In this document: positions 34,161 to 42,480 of the stretch, piece by piece
Numbering within the stretch: the first letter of the stretch is position 1
How the letters are laid out: each line of letters starts with the position of its first letter
Source of the DNA: Verrucomicrobiota bacterium
Lineage (GTDB): Bacteria > Verrucomicrobiota > Verrucomicrobiia > Chthoniobacterales > UBA10450
Reading direction: 5' to 3'
Assembly: GCA_003218375.1 (NCBI GenBank)
Contig: QHNH01000032.1
Location: forward strand, 1-52,569
DNA length: 52,569 nt
The notes under the pieces: generated by a model
What the model saw: only the letters and a program-made list of their open reading frames with translations
Database searches by the model: none
What the model was told of the DNA's origin: nothing
Program-made: the position numbers and the translations under genes

Positions 34161-34592
34161 GCCGGATTATACAGGTGGGCTCTGGTCTCAGCAATCTGCG
34201 ATCTCGTCGGCCGCGACCGCTCCGCATTGGTAGCGCGCAGCAGAATCGTTTCGCGCGTTATGAATCTCGTCACTGGTCACATGTCGGTAGTGGCTCAGTT
34301 CAAACTGAGCCACTACCGACATGTCACTTCCCTTGACATAGATGGGCAAATCCGAGAGGGCGAGCGGTCGGGAGAATGCGAGTCAATGGAGCAAACCGGT
34401 GAGCATCACAGTGGGCGAGTAGCGGAAGTCGGAGGCTCGAGGACGGAAGCGAAACCGCGCCCAAAGAATGGCGTTGCTAGGGTAAGCGCCGCGGTGTTGG
34501 TGATGACCTCCAAGGTCTCGGCTGACGTTGTGCCGTTTCCAACCGGGCCATCGTCATTGGATCAGCACGTTCAAAGGTGCTGTTGAACCATT
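34161..34592. other. Non-coding stretch with a perfect inverted repeat
   Basis: This 432-base stretch shows no gene I can support on either strand; the open frames across it are shadows with no start context. Apart from the perfect inverted repeat at 34279-34324, described separately, nothing recognisable was seen. It separates the toxin-antitoxin island from the Ntn-hydrolase gene. Confidence 0.6.
34279..34324. repeat. Perfect 22-bp inverted repeat with 2-base loop
   Basis: Arms acatgtcggtagtggctcag(tt) at 34279-34300 and their exact complement at 34303-34324 are separated only by ca. There is no mismatch in 22 pairs. No T-run follows, so a standard terminator is not indicated. Possible readings are a cruciform site, an operator, or a decayed transposon junction. 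Confidence 0.9.
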
Positions 34593-35321
34593 CTATACCG
34601 TCAAGTATCGACGCGCTGGTAACGAGTTGACCTTAAGGTACCTGTTGTTCCGATAAATTACTCCGAAGTATTTTCCTTCCGATTTACGAAAGAGCCCGCC
34701 CAGCTGTGGAGCGCCGCCCGAATAAGGGTCTTTCCCGACTGCAAGCGCGTCGCAAAAAGAACTAAAGACTGCGCGGCTTGTTTTCGAAACATCAGAACGT
34801 TGCCAGTTGGCATTTTCAATCAGGAGAGCGGTCGCGCCACTGCCATCCTCATAAAGCAGCTTGGAATACTCGGGCATTTGAATCTCTGATACCTGCCAGT
34901 TGCGTGCCGACGACCAACGAATAATCCATAATCGGAAGACCGATTTAAGGCCAACGCCTTCTCGCGCCGCATGTAAAATGTTAAAGGCAGATGCGTACTT
35001 GCCGTATGCAGTATGGAGAGTGTCGTGAAGGCGCGCGCGGAGGAAGTCAACGATCCTCTCCTGTCTGGCGTCTAAGTTGTCCTTGGGACTGAAGAACACG
35101 CCTCGGTCAATGTCCTTCACGAGCGATCCGATAGCCGCAGCAGGAAAATAGACCCAGCCGCAAAATCCAAATACGTGTGGTTCGTGGAGACAGACGTGTA
35201 TCTTTTGGCCGGCATCGTCAGCACGGCCCGTAACCGAATTTGTAAATCGACTATCGCTGACCAAATAAAGGGAAGCCACGCCTCGGGAATCAAGAGCTGC
35301 CCAAGAAGCTAGTGTAGTCAT
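34593..35321 (-). CDS. HslV/proteasome-beta-like Ntn hydrolase
   Basis: About 242 residues from ATG 35321, chosen because it places Thr directly after Met (MTTLASW), as in N-terminal-nucleophile hydrolases. Numbering from that Thr as 1, Asp22 lies in LVSDSR, Lys39 in GQKIHV, and the FGFCGW turn at 50-55. HslV has TTIV, Asp17 in GDGQ, Lys33 in VKKVR, and GFAGG at the same relative places. The remainder (FLRARLHDTLHTAYGKYA; DGSGATALLIE) extends beyond HslV (about 175 residues). No HslU or other unfoldase is adjacent. A longer start at 35396 would bury the Thr. Function is unknown. Confidence 0.75.
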   Translation of the reverse strand: MTTLASWAALDSRGVASLYLVSDSRFTNSVTGRADDAGQKIHVCLHEPHVFGFCGWVYFPAAAIGSLVKDIDRGVFFSPKDNLDARQERIVDFLRARLHDTLHTAYGKYASAFNILHAAREGVGLKSVFRLWIIRWSSARNWQVSEIQMPEYSKLLYEDGSGATALLIENANWQRSDVSKTSRAVFSSFCDALAVGKDPYSGGAPQLGGLFRKSEGKYFGVIYRNNRYLKVNSLPARRYLTV

Positions 35322-35624
35322 TCGAAGCAGGGTAATAAGCGAGCAGTTTTCTCGAAAAACTTTGCGATAGGTCGTGTCAGGCGGTGCGGAAAACAAAGCA
35401 GAAAAAGCAAAGCGAAATCAAATTCGTCACGTATTACAGGCGGAATAGAATTCGCTTCGTCGGTACGCAAAATTTGCAAGAGATCTAGCCCACTCTGAGG
35501 CGATGGAAAGCGACGAGCTTGGTTTGTTCCGCAATCATGTCCCCAATCCCATAAGAGAAGATCGCGCGACGCGATCGGAAAGTAAGAAGGAATAATTAAG
35601 AATTAAGAACGCCAGAAGAAGAGT
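35322..35624. other. Spacer without a recognised feature
   Basis: Three hundred bases between the Ntn-hydrolase start and the next minus-strand stop. A 31-codon plus-strand frame near 35502 is too weak to call. The segment 35580-35615 is AT-rich (taattaagaattaag) with no clear hairpin. No RNA or repeat was recognised. Confidence 0.5.
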
Positions 35625-36302
35625 TCAGGGTTTCTTCTTTTTTTGTTTTGGAGTTGGGGAACGCTCAGGTTCGGGGCGCGGGATGATTCGTGAGTAGTGA
35701 CGGGGATGTTGCAAGCGGCGGTAGAGTTCCTCTTTGTTTTCCGCCCACCGGAAAGGAGGGTCACCCTTGACCGGTCCCCAGACCAAACGTCCGCTGTGCC
35801 GCCAGTTATCCAGGACAATGCCCTGGTCAAAGGGCTGCCCCCGGGCGGTGACCGCGATGACGTTGTGCTCGTCGAACTCTCCCGGAGCGCATTCGGCCCA
35901 ATGTAACTCGAGCGTTCGCAGCTTCAGCGCGTCCAACCGAAGTAAGAGCTCGTTAGCGTATTGAAAACAGTGTCCGGCTTTTCTTGCTCCGATGTTGATA
36001 AGAAAACTCTGCACGGTCGGCGGCCACACCATCCGCCACTCGACGGCGAGTTGCCGGCCCGTGGTGTAGGCGGTGAAGGCGACGCGCCGGGCTTCGTCAG
36101 GACTAACACTGGGAGAGAGTCGAACAAGGCCCGCCGTCAAAGCCGGGTCGTGCTCGGAAGTAGCGGGGACCACGTCACCCCCAAAAAGACTTGCGTCAGT
36201 TGAAGGCGTGCAGACGGCGAGCGCCATCGCGGTGGCGCTGGCGACTATGGCAGGGTTGGAGCGAAGACGCGTAAACATCCGACGTATTTGGTTAGCACTC
36301 AT
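35625..36302 (-). CDS. Hypothetical protein with papain/transglutaminase-like Cys-His-Asx pattern
   Basis: A 225-residue protein with a possible secretion signal (SNPAIVASATAMALAVCTPSTDA). The core has GHCFQYANELLLRLDAL (candidate nucleophile Cys), HWAECAPGEFDEHNVIAV (candidate His), and VLDNWRHSGRLVWG (candidate Asp/Asn), the order of a transglutaminase/papain-like fold. The C-terminus is proline/lysine-rich (PTPKQKKKKP). The start overlaps the upstream gene's stop by four bases, so it is the second gene of a pair. The enzymatic call is inference only. Confidence 0.72.
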   Translation of the reverse strand: MSANQIRRMFTRLRSNPAIVASATAMALAVCTPSTDASLFGGDVVPATSEHDPALTAGLVRLSPSVSPDEARRVAFTAYTTGRQLAVEWRMVWPPTVQSFLINIGARKAGHCFQYANELLLRLDALKLRTLELHWAECAPGEFDEHNVIAVTARGQPFDQGIVLDNWRHSGRLVWGPVKGDPPFRWAENKEELYRRLQHPRHYSRIIPRPEPERSPTPKQKKKKP

Positions 36303-37036
36303 GGCAGCAAAGTCACGGCGATCGTGGTGTGGCTCTCCTCGCTGTGGCCGAAGCCGGAGCCGGAGTTTTCTTTGCTGGAAGAGACTGTGACCAGGCGGCC
36401 GGCGGCGCGCTGAAACTCGCGGGTCTCGTGCTCGTGGATTTTGAAGCCGATCAGGAATTTGCTGAACTTCGCTTCGATGTTGCGTTCCATGGCGATGGGG
36501 ATGCCGTCGCCATCGAGCCAGAGCTTTTCGATCGCGTCCGAGCTTTTGAGCGCTTTGCGCTCTTCTTCGTCGAGCGCGAGATCGATGTGAATGACGAGGA
36601 GTCGCGCGGGTTTTCCTTTGCGAGTGTCGGGCTTGTCTTCAAGGAGGACGGCTCGCTCCAGCCCGCGACGCAACGGGTCGGCGGCATCGAGGAGGTTGAG
36701 GGCGTGGCCGGGCTCGAGCGCTTTCAAGGTGGCGAGATCGGATTTCGGCGCGTCGGGATTGGTGGTCTCGCCCCAGGCTGCTTTCCGCGACGCTTTGATC
36801 TGGTCGGGGGACCAACTCAGTTTCAATCCGTCGGCGCCGCTCTCGACGATCACGGAAGAGACGCTGTCGGATTGCTTTTGTTTGCTGCTCTCGCCGCCGG
36901 AACGGCGGGTCTTGATTTCGACCCGCGCGCGAAGCGGCTGGTCGCTCTGAAGTTTCTGCAACGTCGCGCGCACGTCCGTGAGGCCGTCGGCGAAGAGGAG
37001 GGTGGGCGCGAGGAGGAGGAAGAAAAGGGATTTCAC
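36299..37036 (-). CDS. Secreted hypothetical protein, 245 aa
   Basis: The signal peptide is MKSLFFLLLAPTLLFADG. The mature part is charged and mixed helix/strand: LTDVRATLQKLQSDQPLRARVEIKTRR at the start, then a lysine/serine-rich insert (GGESSKQKQSDS), an acidic-basic helix (DLALDEEERKALKSSDAIEK), and strands WLDGDGIPIAMER and AGRLVTVSSSKE. The pattern resembles outer-membrane-lipoprotein-sorting-like half-barrels, but I cannot assign a family. It is coupled by a 4-base overlap to the downstream Cys-His protein. Confidence 0.72.
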   Translation of the reverse strand: MKSLFFLLLAPTLLFADGLTDVRATLQKLQSDQPLRARVEIKTRRSGGESSKQKQSDSVSSVIVESGADGLKLSWSPDQIKASRKAAWGETTNPDAPKSDLATLKALEPGHALNLLDAADPLRRGLERAVLLEDKPDTRKGKPARLLVIHIDLALDEEERKALKSSDAIEKLWLDGDGIPIAMERNIEAKFSKFLIGFKIHEHETREFQRAAGRLVTVSSSKENSGSGFGHSEESHTTIAVTLLP

Positions 37037-37106
37037 GCAGGCTATGACAATTGATCACGGCAAAGGTTCAAGCCGGAACGCGACGAAAATGCGGCTACGC
37101 CGCGTT

Positions 37107-37237
37107 AAGCTCCAAATTCCAGGCACCAAGCACCAGAGAAACACCAAGCACCAAACTTCGAAAAGCGCATGGCAACTTTCACTGGAACTTGGTTATTGGA
37201 GCTTCTCTGGAGCTTGGATGTTGGAGCTTGGAGCTTT
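37107..37237. repeat. GGAGCTTGG-type imperfect inverted repeat, copy 1
   Basis: About 130 bases. The left half carries units such as aagctccaaattcc and aagcaccagagaaac; the right half carries the complementary ttggttattggagcttctctggagcttgg (split by units of about seven bases). The two halves pair imperfectly. Related copies lie at 42352, 43583 and 51221. Together with short flanks it makes up most of the 312-base spacer between the divergent genes at 37036 and 37349; no gene is seen there. Confidence 0.85.
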
Positions 37238-37348
37238 TTGTAGCAACCGAGACGGAGGGCAGACAAAAATTCGGCGGCAGTATTTTCTTGGAAAGGGTCG
37301 GCGCGTGAGCCAGGATGCGGTCGCGGCCCCGCAACATCCTAATTAAAT

Positions 37349-39772
37349 ATGATGACTGACCTGCGCTTTGCGCTGCGGCAGTTGCGGAAATCACCGGGGT
37401 TCACGCTGCTGGCCGTTATTACTCTCACGCTCGGGATCGGGCTCAACACGGCGATCTTTAGTTTGATCAACGATCTGTTCCTCCGCGGGCTTCCGTTCAA
37501 GGAGCCGGACCGGGTCGTACACATGTATTCGAACGCGCGGGAGCGCAATCTCCTCGAGCTGCTGGTGTCGGTCCCGCGCTTCCAGCATTTCCGCGCGGCC
37601 CAGAAAATTTTTGACGGATTCGCAGGCGAGAACGCAGTTCCGTTTACCCTGACTGGACTCGGCGATGCCGTTCAGCTTTTCGGCGGCAAGGTGACATCGA
37701 ACTATTTCGAGGTCCTCGGCGTCCGGCCGATTCGTGGCCGGAATTTTTTGCCGGAAGAAGAAGAGACGGCCGACGTGGCGATGGTGACGGAAAATTTCTG
37801 GCGGAAACGCATGGGCGGCGATGCTAGCGTGATCGGGCGCAGCATCACGCTCGACGGCGTGCCGCACACGATCGTGGGCGTGCTCCCGAACCTGCCGTTC
37901 TCCTGGATCGGACCGAATGCCGAGATCTGGACCACGAAACCGTTTCTGGTTCCCGGACTTTCCAACGAACGAATCATGCGGGGCAGCGGTTTCCTGCGCG
38001 TGATCGGGCGACTGAAACCCGGAATGACGATCGAACAGGCACGGGCCGCGATGCCGCCGCTCGAGCAAAGTTATCGGGCGCAATATCCGGGCAAGATCGA
38101 CAGCTCATCGGTCATGACGCTGAAAACGTTGCCTGAAGATGTGACGGGAAATCTGCGGCCGGCCTTCGCGACTTTGCTCGCAGCGGTCGCGTTTGTTCTG
38201 CTGATCGCGTGCAGCAACGTGGCGAATCTTTTGCTGGTGCGTTTCAGCGGGCGGCTCCGCGAAATCTCCGTGCGGATGGCGCTGGGGGCATCGCGCGGGA
38301 GCGTGCTCCGTCTTTTTGTTTTCGAAAGCCTGCTCGTGAGTCTGCTCGCGGGAATCGTCGGCGCGGCGGTCGCGTGGCAGCTGGTGCCGCTCGTTCCGCA
38401 AATGGCGGCGAACTTTCTCCCGTTCGATCCCGCGACTCCCATCAGCATTTCGCTGCCCGTGCTCGGGTTCACCATTGCCTTGTCGATATTGACCGGAGTC
38501 GCGATGGGAATTTATCCGGCCTGGCAAAGTTCGCGCGCCGACTTGGTGGACGGATTGAAGGAAGGCGGACGCGGAACGAGCGGGAGCATGCGGCAACAAC
38601 GTTTCCGCAAGATCCTGGTCGGCGCGCAAGTCGCGCTCTCGGTCACGTTGCTGGCGGGCGCGGCGTTGCTCATCACGAGCTTCGTGAAATTGAGCCGGCA
38701 AAGCATCGGGTTTCGCCCCGAGAATATGTGGACCGGCCTGGTAACGCTGCCGCAAGCGGGCTATCCCGATTCCGCGACGCGCCAGCGTTTTGTGGAAAAG
38801 ACGCTGGCCGCGCTGCGCTCAATCCCAAGTATCCAAAGCGCCACGATCAGCGGCGACATCCCATTGATCGCCGCCGCCGCCAGTAACATGCTTTACACCC
38901 GCCCGGACGGAGAAATTTTGCCAGTGGATAAACGGGCCGCCGCCGCGTACCATCAGATCGCGCCGGACTATCTTAAGACCTTCGGCATACCCATCGTGGC
39001 GGGACGCGAGTTCGATGAGCACGACATTGCCGGCAATCAGAACGTGATACTGATCAGCCAGGCGGGTGCACGCAAAGTTTTCGGCAACGAGAACCCGATC
39101 GGTAAAACGCTTCTCATCTCTTTTTCGAGCACGCCGGTCGAGATCGTCGGCGTGGTGGGTGATGTGCGGACACGGAGCGTTGCGAATCCCGACGAAGTCG
39201 AAATCTATCGTCCGTGGGCCCAGGAGAATATTCAGTTCGCCGTGATCGCGGTGCGGAGCCCGCTGCGAGAGGACGCGGTGACGAAAGTGGTGCAGTCGGC
39301 ACTGGGCACGGTCGATCCCGGGTTGGCCATCGCGATTCCGCAATCGATGGACGCGATCGTGGCGCAAGCGCTGGGCGAGGCGCGGCTGATGATGTGGTTG
39401 CTGGGGATTTTTTCCGGCGCGGCCTTGTTGCTGGCAACGGTGGGGATTTATGGCGCGGTGGCCTACACGGTGGAGCAACGGACAGGCGAGATCGGGGTGC
39501 GAATGGCGCTCGGCGCGCAAACCAAAGACATTTTGCGGCTGGTGCTGGCGCAAGGAATGAAACCGGTGGGATTCGGATTGGTCGTGGGATTGGCGGCGGC
39601 GCTCGCGCTCGGAAGATTAATCGCCGCGCAACTATATCAGGTCTCGGTCTACAGTCCGTTGTTGTTGATCGGAACCGCGGGAACCCTCGCGCTGGCCGCG
39701 ATACTCGCGTGTCTGTTCCCAGCCCGGCGCGCGACGCAGCTGAATCCAGTCGATGCGCTGCGCGCGGAATGA
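37349..39772 (+). CDS. Duplicated FtsX/MacB-type ABC permease (ADOP-like), first of tandem pair
   Basis: An 807-residue inner-membrane protein with two MacB-PCD/FtsX units. It opens MMTDLRFALRQLRKSPGFTLL, with the first helix LLAVITLTLGIGLNTAIFSL, then a periplasmic domain (about 50-270), a three-helix FtsX block (LLIACSNVANLLLVRFSGR...EISVRMALGASRGSV), a second helix (LVGAQVALSVTLLAGAALLI), a second periplasmic domain, and a second FtsX block (EQRTGEIGVRMALGAQT) ending NPVDALRAE. It fits acidobacterial-type duplicated orphan permeases that lack an adjacent ATPase. It probably exports peptides, lipids or antibiotics; the substrate is unknown. Confidence 0.93.
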   Translation: MMTDLRFALRQLRKSPGFTLLAVITLTLGIGLNTAIFSLINDLFLRGLPFKEPDRVVHMYSNARERNLLELLVSVPRFQHFRAAQKIFDGFAGENAVPFTLTGLGDAVQLFGGKVTSNYFEVLGVRPIRGRNFLPEEEETADVAMVTENFWRKRMGGDASVIGRSITLDGVPHTIVGVLPNLPFSWIGPNAEIWTTKPFLVPGLSNERIMRGSGFLRVIGRLKPGMTIEQARAAMPPLEQSYRAQYPGKIDSSSVMTLKTLPEDVTGNLRPAFATLLAAVAFVLLIACSNVANLLLVRFSGRLREISVRMALGASRGSVLRLFVFESLLVSLLAGIVGAAVAWQLVPLVPQMAANFLPFDPATPISISLPVLGFTIALSILTGVAMGIYPAWQSSRADLVDGLKEGGRGTSGSMRQQRFRKILVGAQVALSVTLLAGAALLITSFVKLSRQSIGFRPENMWTGLVTLPQAGYPDSATRQRFVEKTLAALRSIPSIQSATISGDIPLIAAAASNMLYTRPDGEILPVDKRAAAAYHQIAPDYLKTFGIPIVAGREFDEHDIAGNQNVILISQAGARKVFGNENPIGKTLLISFSSTPVEIVGVVGDVRTRSVANPDEVEIYRPWAQENIQFAVIAVRSPLREDAVTKVVQSALGTVDPGLAIAIPQSMDAIVAQALGEARLMMWLLGIFSGAALLLATVGIYGAVAYTVEQRTGEIGVRMALGAQTKDILRLVLAQGMKPVGFGLVVGLAAALALGRLIAAQLYQVSVYSPLLLIGTAGTLALAAILACLFPARRATQLNPVDALRAE

Positions 39773-39923
39773 TCGCTGGAAAGTAGGAAGTAGGAAGTAG
39801 AAAAAAAGGGAACGCGGATAACGAGACGGAACTGAAATGCGACGGCGTTAATTAATTGAATCCGACAGCACACCCCGGCGCATCTCAACTTTGCGGCATT
39901 TGGACGCTTAACTCACCACGCTT

Positions 39924-42341
39924 ATGATGACTGACCTTCGTTTCGCGCTGCGGCAACTGCGGAAATCGCCGGGGTTCACGCTCCTGGCGGTGATCACACT
40001 CACGCTCGGGATCGGGCTGAACACGGCGATCTTTTCGCTGATCAACGATCTGTTCCTGAAAGGGCTGCCGTTCCAGGAGCCGGGACGCGTGCTCCAGGTC
40101 TTTTCGCATTTCAGGGAGCAGACGGTCGATTTTCCGCTCTCGGCGCCGCGCTACACCCATTTCCGCGACGGCCAAACCATCTTCGACGGATTCGCGGCTG
40201 AGAATGGACTGGCCGCGACGGTGACCGGACTGGGTGATCCGTTTCAAGTGCCGATGTTCAAGACGACCGCGAACTATTTCGATGTGCTCGGCTTACGCGC
40301 GACCCAGGGCCGGACTTTTCGGGCAGAGGAAGAGGAAGGCGCGGATGTCGCAGTGATCACGCAACGATTTTGGAAAGCGCGGCTGGGCAGCGACCCGAAC
40401 GTGATTGGGCGCGCGCTAACGCTCGATGGCGTGGCGCACACGATCGTGGGCGTGATCCCGACGCTGCCGGTTTCGTGGACCGGACCGAACGCGGATATCT
40501 GGACAACGAAGCCGTTTATCATTCCGGGTTTCTCGCACGAGCGCATGATGCGCGGGACGGCGTTCCTCCGCGCGGTCGGCCGATTGAAACCGAACATCAC
40601 GGTGGAGCAGGCCCGCGCCTCACTGCAGCTGCTCGGTGACAGTTATCGCTCGCAGTATCCGGAAAAGATCGACGCGAAATCCGGGACGGTGACGAAGACG
40701 CTGCCGGAAGCTGTGACGGAGAATCTGCGGCCGGGCTTCGCCACCTTGCTGGCGGCGGTGACATTTGTCCTGCTGATCGCGTGCAGCAACGTCGCGAACT
40801 TGTTGCTCGTCAGGTTCAGCGGCCGGCGCCGCGAGATTTCATTGCGGATGGCGCTGGGAGCATCGCGCGGAAGTGTGCTGCGGCTTTTCGTGTTTGAAAG
40901 CGTGCTCGTCAGTTTGCTCGCGGGAATTCTCGGAGCAGTCCTCGCCTGGCAGTTGGTCCCGCTCGTCCCGAAACTTGCGGCCAACTTTCTTCCCATCGAA
41001 GCCGGGGCCGCGACCGCGATTTCATTTCCGGTCCTGGCCTTCACGGTCGGGCTCTCGCTTCTCACCGGCGTGGTAATGGGTTTGTATCCCGCGTGGCAAA
41101 GCTCGCGCGCGGATTTGGTGGATGGTTTGAAGGAAGGTGGCCGCGGCTCGAGCGGGAGCGTGCAGCAGCAACGTTTCCGCAAAGTGCTCGTCGGCGCGCA
41201 GGTCGCGCTTTCGGTGACGCTGGTCGCGGGGGCGTCGCTGCTCATCGCGAGCTTCATGGCGCTCAGCCATCAAAATCCCGGCTTCAAGCCGGAAAATCTT
41301 TGGATCGGCCTGACGGTGATGCCGCAGGCGCAATATCCCGACGTCGCTTCGCGCAACCGTTTTGCCGACCAGATGACGAGCGCGTTGCGCGCGACGCCTG
41401 GTGTGCAGGAAGTGTCGATCAGCGGCGGTTTCCCGCTCTTCGGTGGCGCCGGCGCCACGCTCTACACGCGCGCTGACGGCAACATTCCCCCGGTCGCGGA
41501 GCGCAAAGGCGCGCCTTCAAACGACATCACCCCGGGTTGGCTTCGCACTCTTGGAATTCCGCTCCTCGCCGGCCGCGATTTCAACGAGCAGGACATCGCC
41601 GATCATCCGAACGTCATCCTGATCAGCGCCACGGGCGCGAAGACGGTTTTCGGCAATGAGAATCCAGTCGGCAAAACGTTGCTCATCACGAGCGGCAGCG
41701 TGCCCGTCGAAATCGTGGGCGTCGTCGGCGATGTGCGCTCCGTCCGGCTCGATCAGCAAAACGACATGGAATTCTATCGGCCGTTTGCCCAGGAAAATTT
41801 TCCGTTCCTCACCATCACGGTGCGGAGTCCTTTGCCGCCGGACACCGTGACAAAATCAGTCCAGGCTGCGCTGAAGACAATCGATCCCGGCCTCGCGCTG
41901 GTTCTGCCGCAACCGGTCAGCGAGATTATGGCGCAAGCGCTCGGCCAGGCGAAACTGATGATGACGTTGCTCGGCGTTTTCGCCGGCGTGGCGCTGGTGC
42001 TGGCGACGGTGGGAATTTACGGTGCGGTCGCTTACACGGTGGAGCAGCGGACGGGCGAGATAGGAGTGCGGATGGCACTGGGCGCGCAAACGATGGATGT
42101 GCTGCGGCTGATCGTGAAGCAGGGCATGACGCCGGTGGTGTTCGGGCTGGTGGTAGGAATCGGAGCAGCGCTGGCGCTGGGAAGATTGATCGCGGCGCAG
42201 CTTTACCAGGTCTCCGCGCATAATCCGATGTTGCTTGGGACGACGGCGGCCGTGCTGGCGCTGGCGGCGCTCCTCGCGTGTCTGTTTCCGGCGCGACGCG
42301 CGAGCCATCTGAATCCGGTCGAAGCGCTGCGGGTGGAGTAG
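39924..42341 (+). CDS. Duplicated FtsX/MacB-type ABC permease (ADOP-like), second of tandem pair
   Basis: An 805-residue paralogue of the preceding protein with the same start (MMTDLRFALRQLRKSP), the same domain order and the same end (NPVEALRVE). The first ~45 residues and both FtsX blocks are nearly identical to copy one, while the periplasmic domains differ more (EPGRVLQVFSHFREQTVDF versus EPDRVVHMYSNARERNLLE), which fits divergence of binding specificity after tandem duplication. It lies 151 bases downstream of copy one. No macA-like adaptor, ATPase, or outer-membrane channel is nearby. Confidence 0.93.
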   Translation: MMTDLRFALRQLRKSPGFTLLAVITLTLGIGLNTAIFSLINDLFLKGLPFQEPGRVLQVFSHFREQTVDFPLSAPRYTHFRDGQTIFDGFAAENGLAATVTGLGDPFQVPMFKTTANYFDVLGLRATQGRTFRAEEEEGADVAVITQRFWKARLGSDPNVIGRALTLDGVAHTIVGVIPTLPVSWTGPNADIWTTKPFIIPGFSHERMMRGTAFLRAVGRLKPNITVEQARASLQLLGDSYRSQYPEKIDAKSGTVTKTLPEAVTENLRPGFATLLAAVTFVLLIACSNVANLLLVRFSGRRREISLRMALGASRGSVLRLFVFESVLVSLLAGILGAVLAWQLVPLVPKLAANFLPIEAGAATAISFPVLAFTVGLSLLTGVVMGLYPAWQSSRADLVDGLKEGGRGSSGSVQQQRFRKVLVGAQVALSVTLVAGASLLIASFMALSHQNPGFKPENLWIGLTVMPQAQYPDVASRNRFADQMTSALRATPGVQEVSISGGFPLFGGAGATLYTRADGNIPPVAERKGAPSNDITPGWLRTLGIPLLAGRDFNEQDIADHPNVILISATGAKTVFGNENPVGKTLLITSGSVPVEIVGVVGDVRSVRLDQQNDMEFYRPFAQENFPFLTITVRSPLPPDTVTKSVQAALKTIDPGLALVLPQPVSEIMAQALGQAKLMMTLLGVFAGVALVLATVGIYGAVAYTVEQRTGEIGVRMALGAQTMDVLRLIVKQGMTPVVFGLVVGIGAALALGRLIAAQLYQVSAHNPMLLGTTAAVLALAALLACLFPARRASHLNPVEALRVE

Positions 42342-42351
42342 CCGCTACGCG

Positions 42352-42480
42352 GAAGCTCCAAATTCCAAGCTCCAAGCTCCAGAGAAACATCAAGCTCCAA
42401 ACTTCAAATGGCGCGTCGCAGATTGTTTGGAGCTTGGTTATTGGAGCTTCTCTGGAGCTTGGTGCTTGGTGTTTGGAGCT
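42352..42480. repeat. GGAGCTTGG-type imperfect inverted repeat, copy 2
   Basis: About 129 bases with gaagctccaaattccaagc at the left and ggtgcttggtgtttggagct at the right, plus an inner agctccagagaaac / gcttctctggagctt pair. It occupies nearly the whole spacer between the second permease and the RNA methyltransferase. It ends exactly at the methyltransferase stop codon (TAA at 42482-42480). Confidence 0.87.

Noticed and set aside
34279-34324. Intrinsic terminator at the perfect inverted repeat
   Set aside because: There is no T-run on either side and no gene ends close enough upstream on either strand.
33846-34586. A 246-residue plus-strand frame across the DUF433 gene and spacer
   Set aside because: It runs antisense to the toxin-antitoxin genes and through the perfect inverted repeat without any protein-like pattern.
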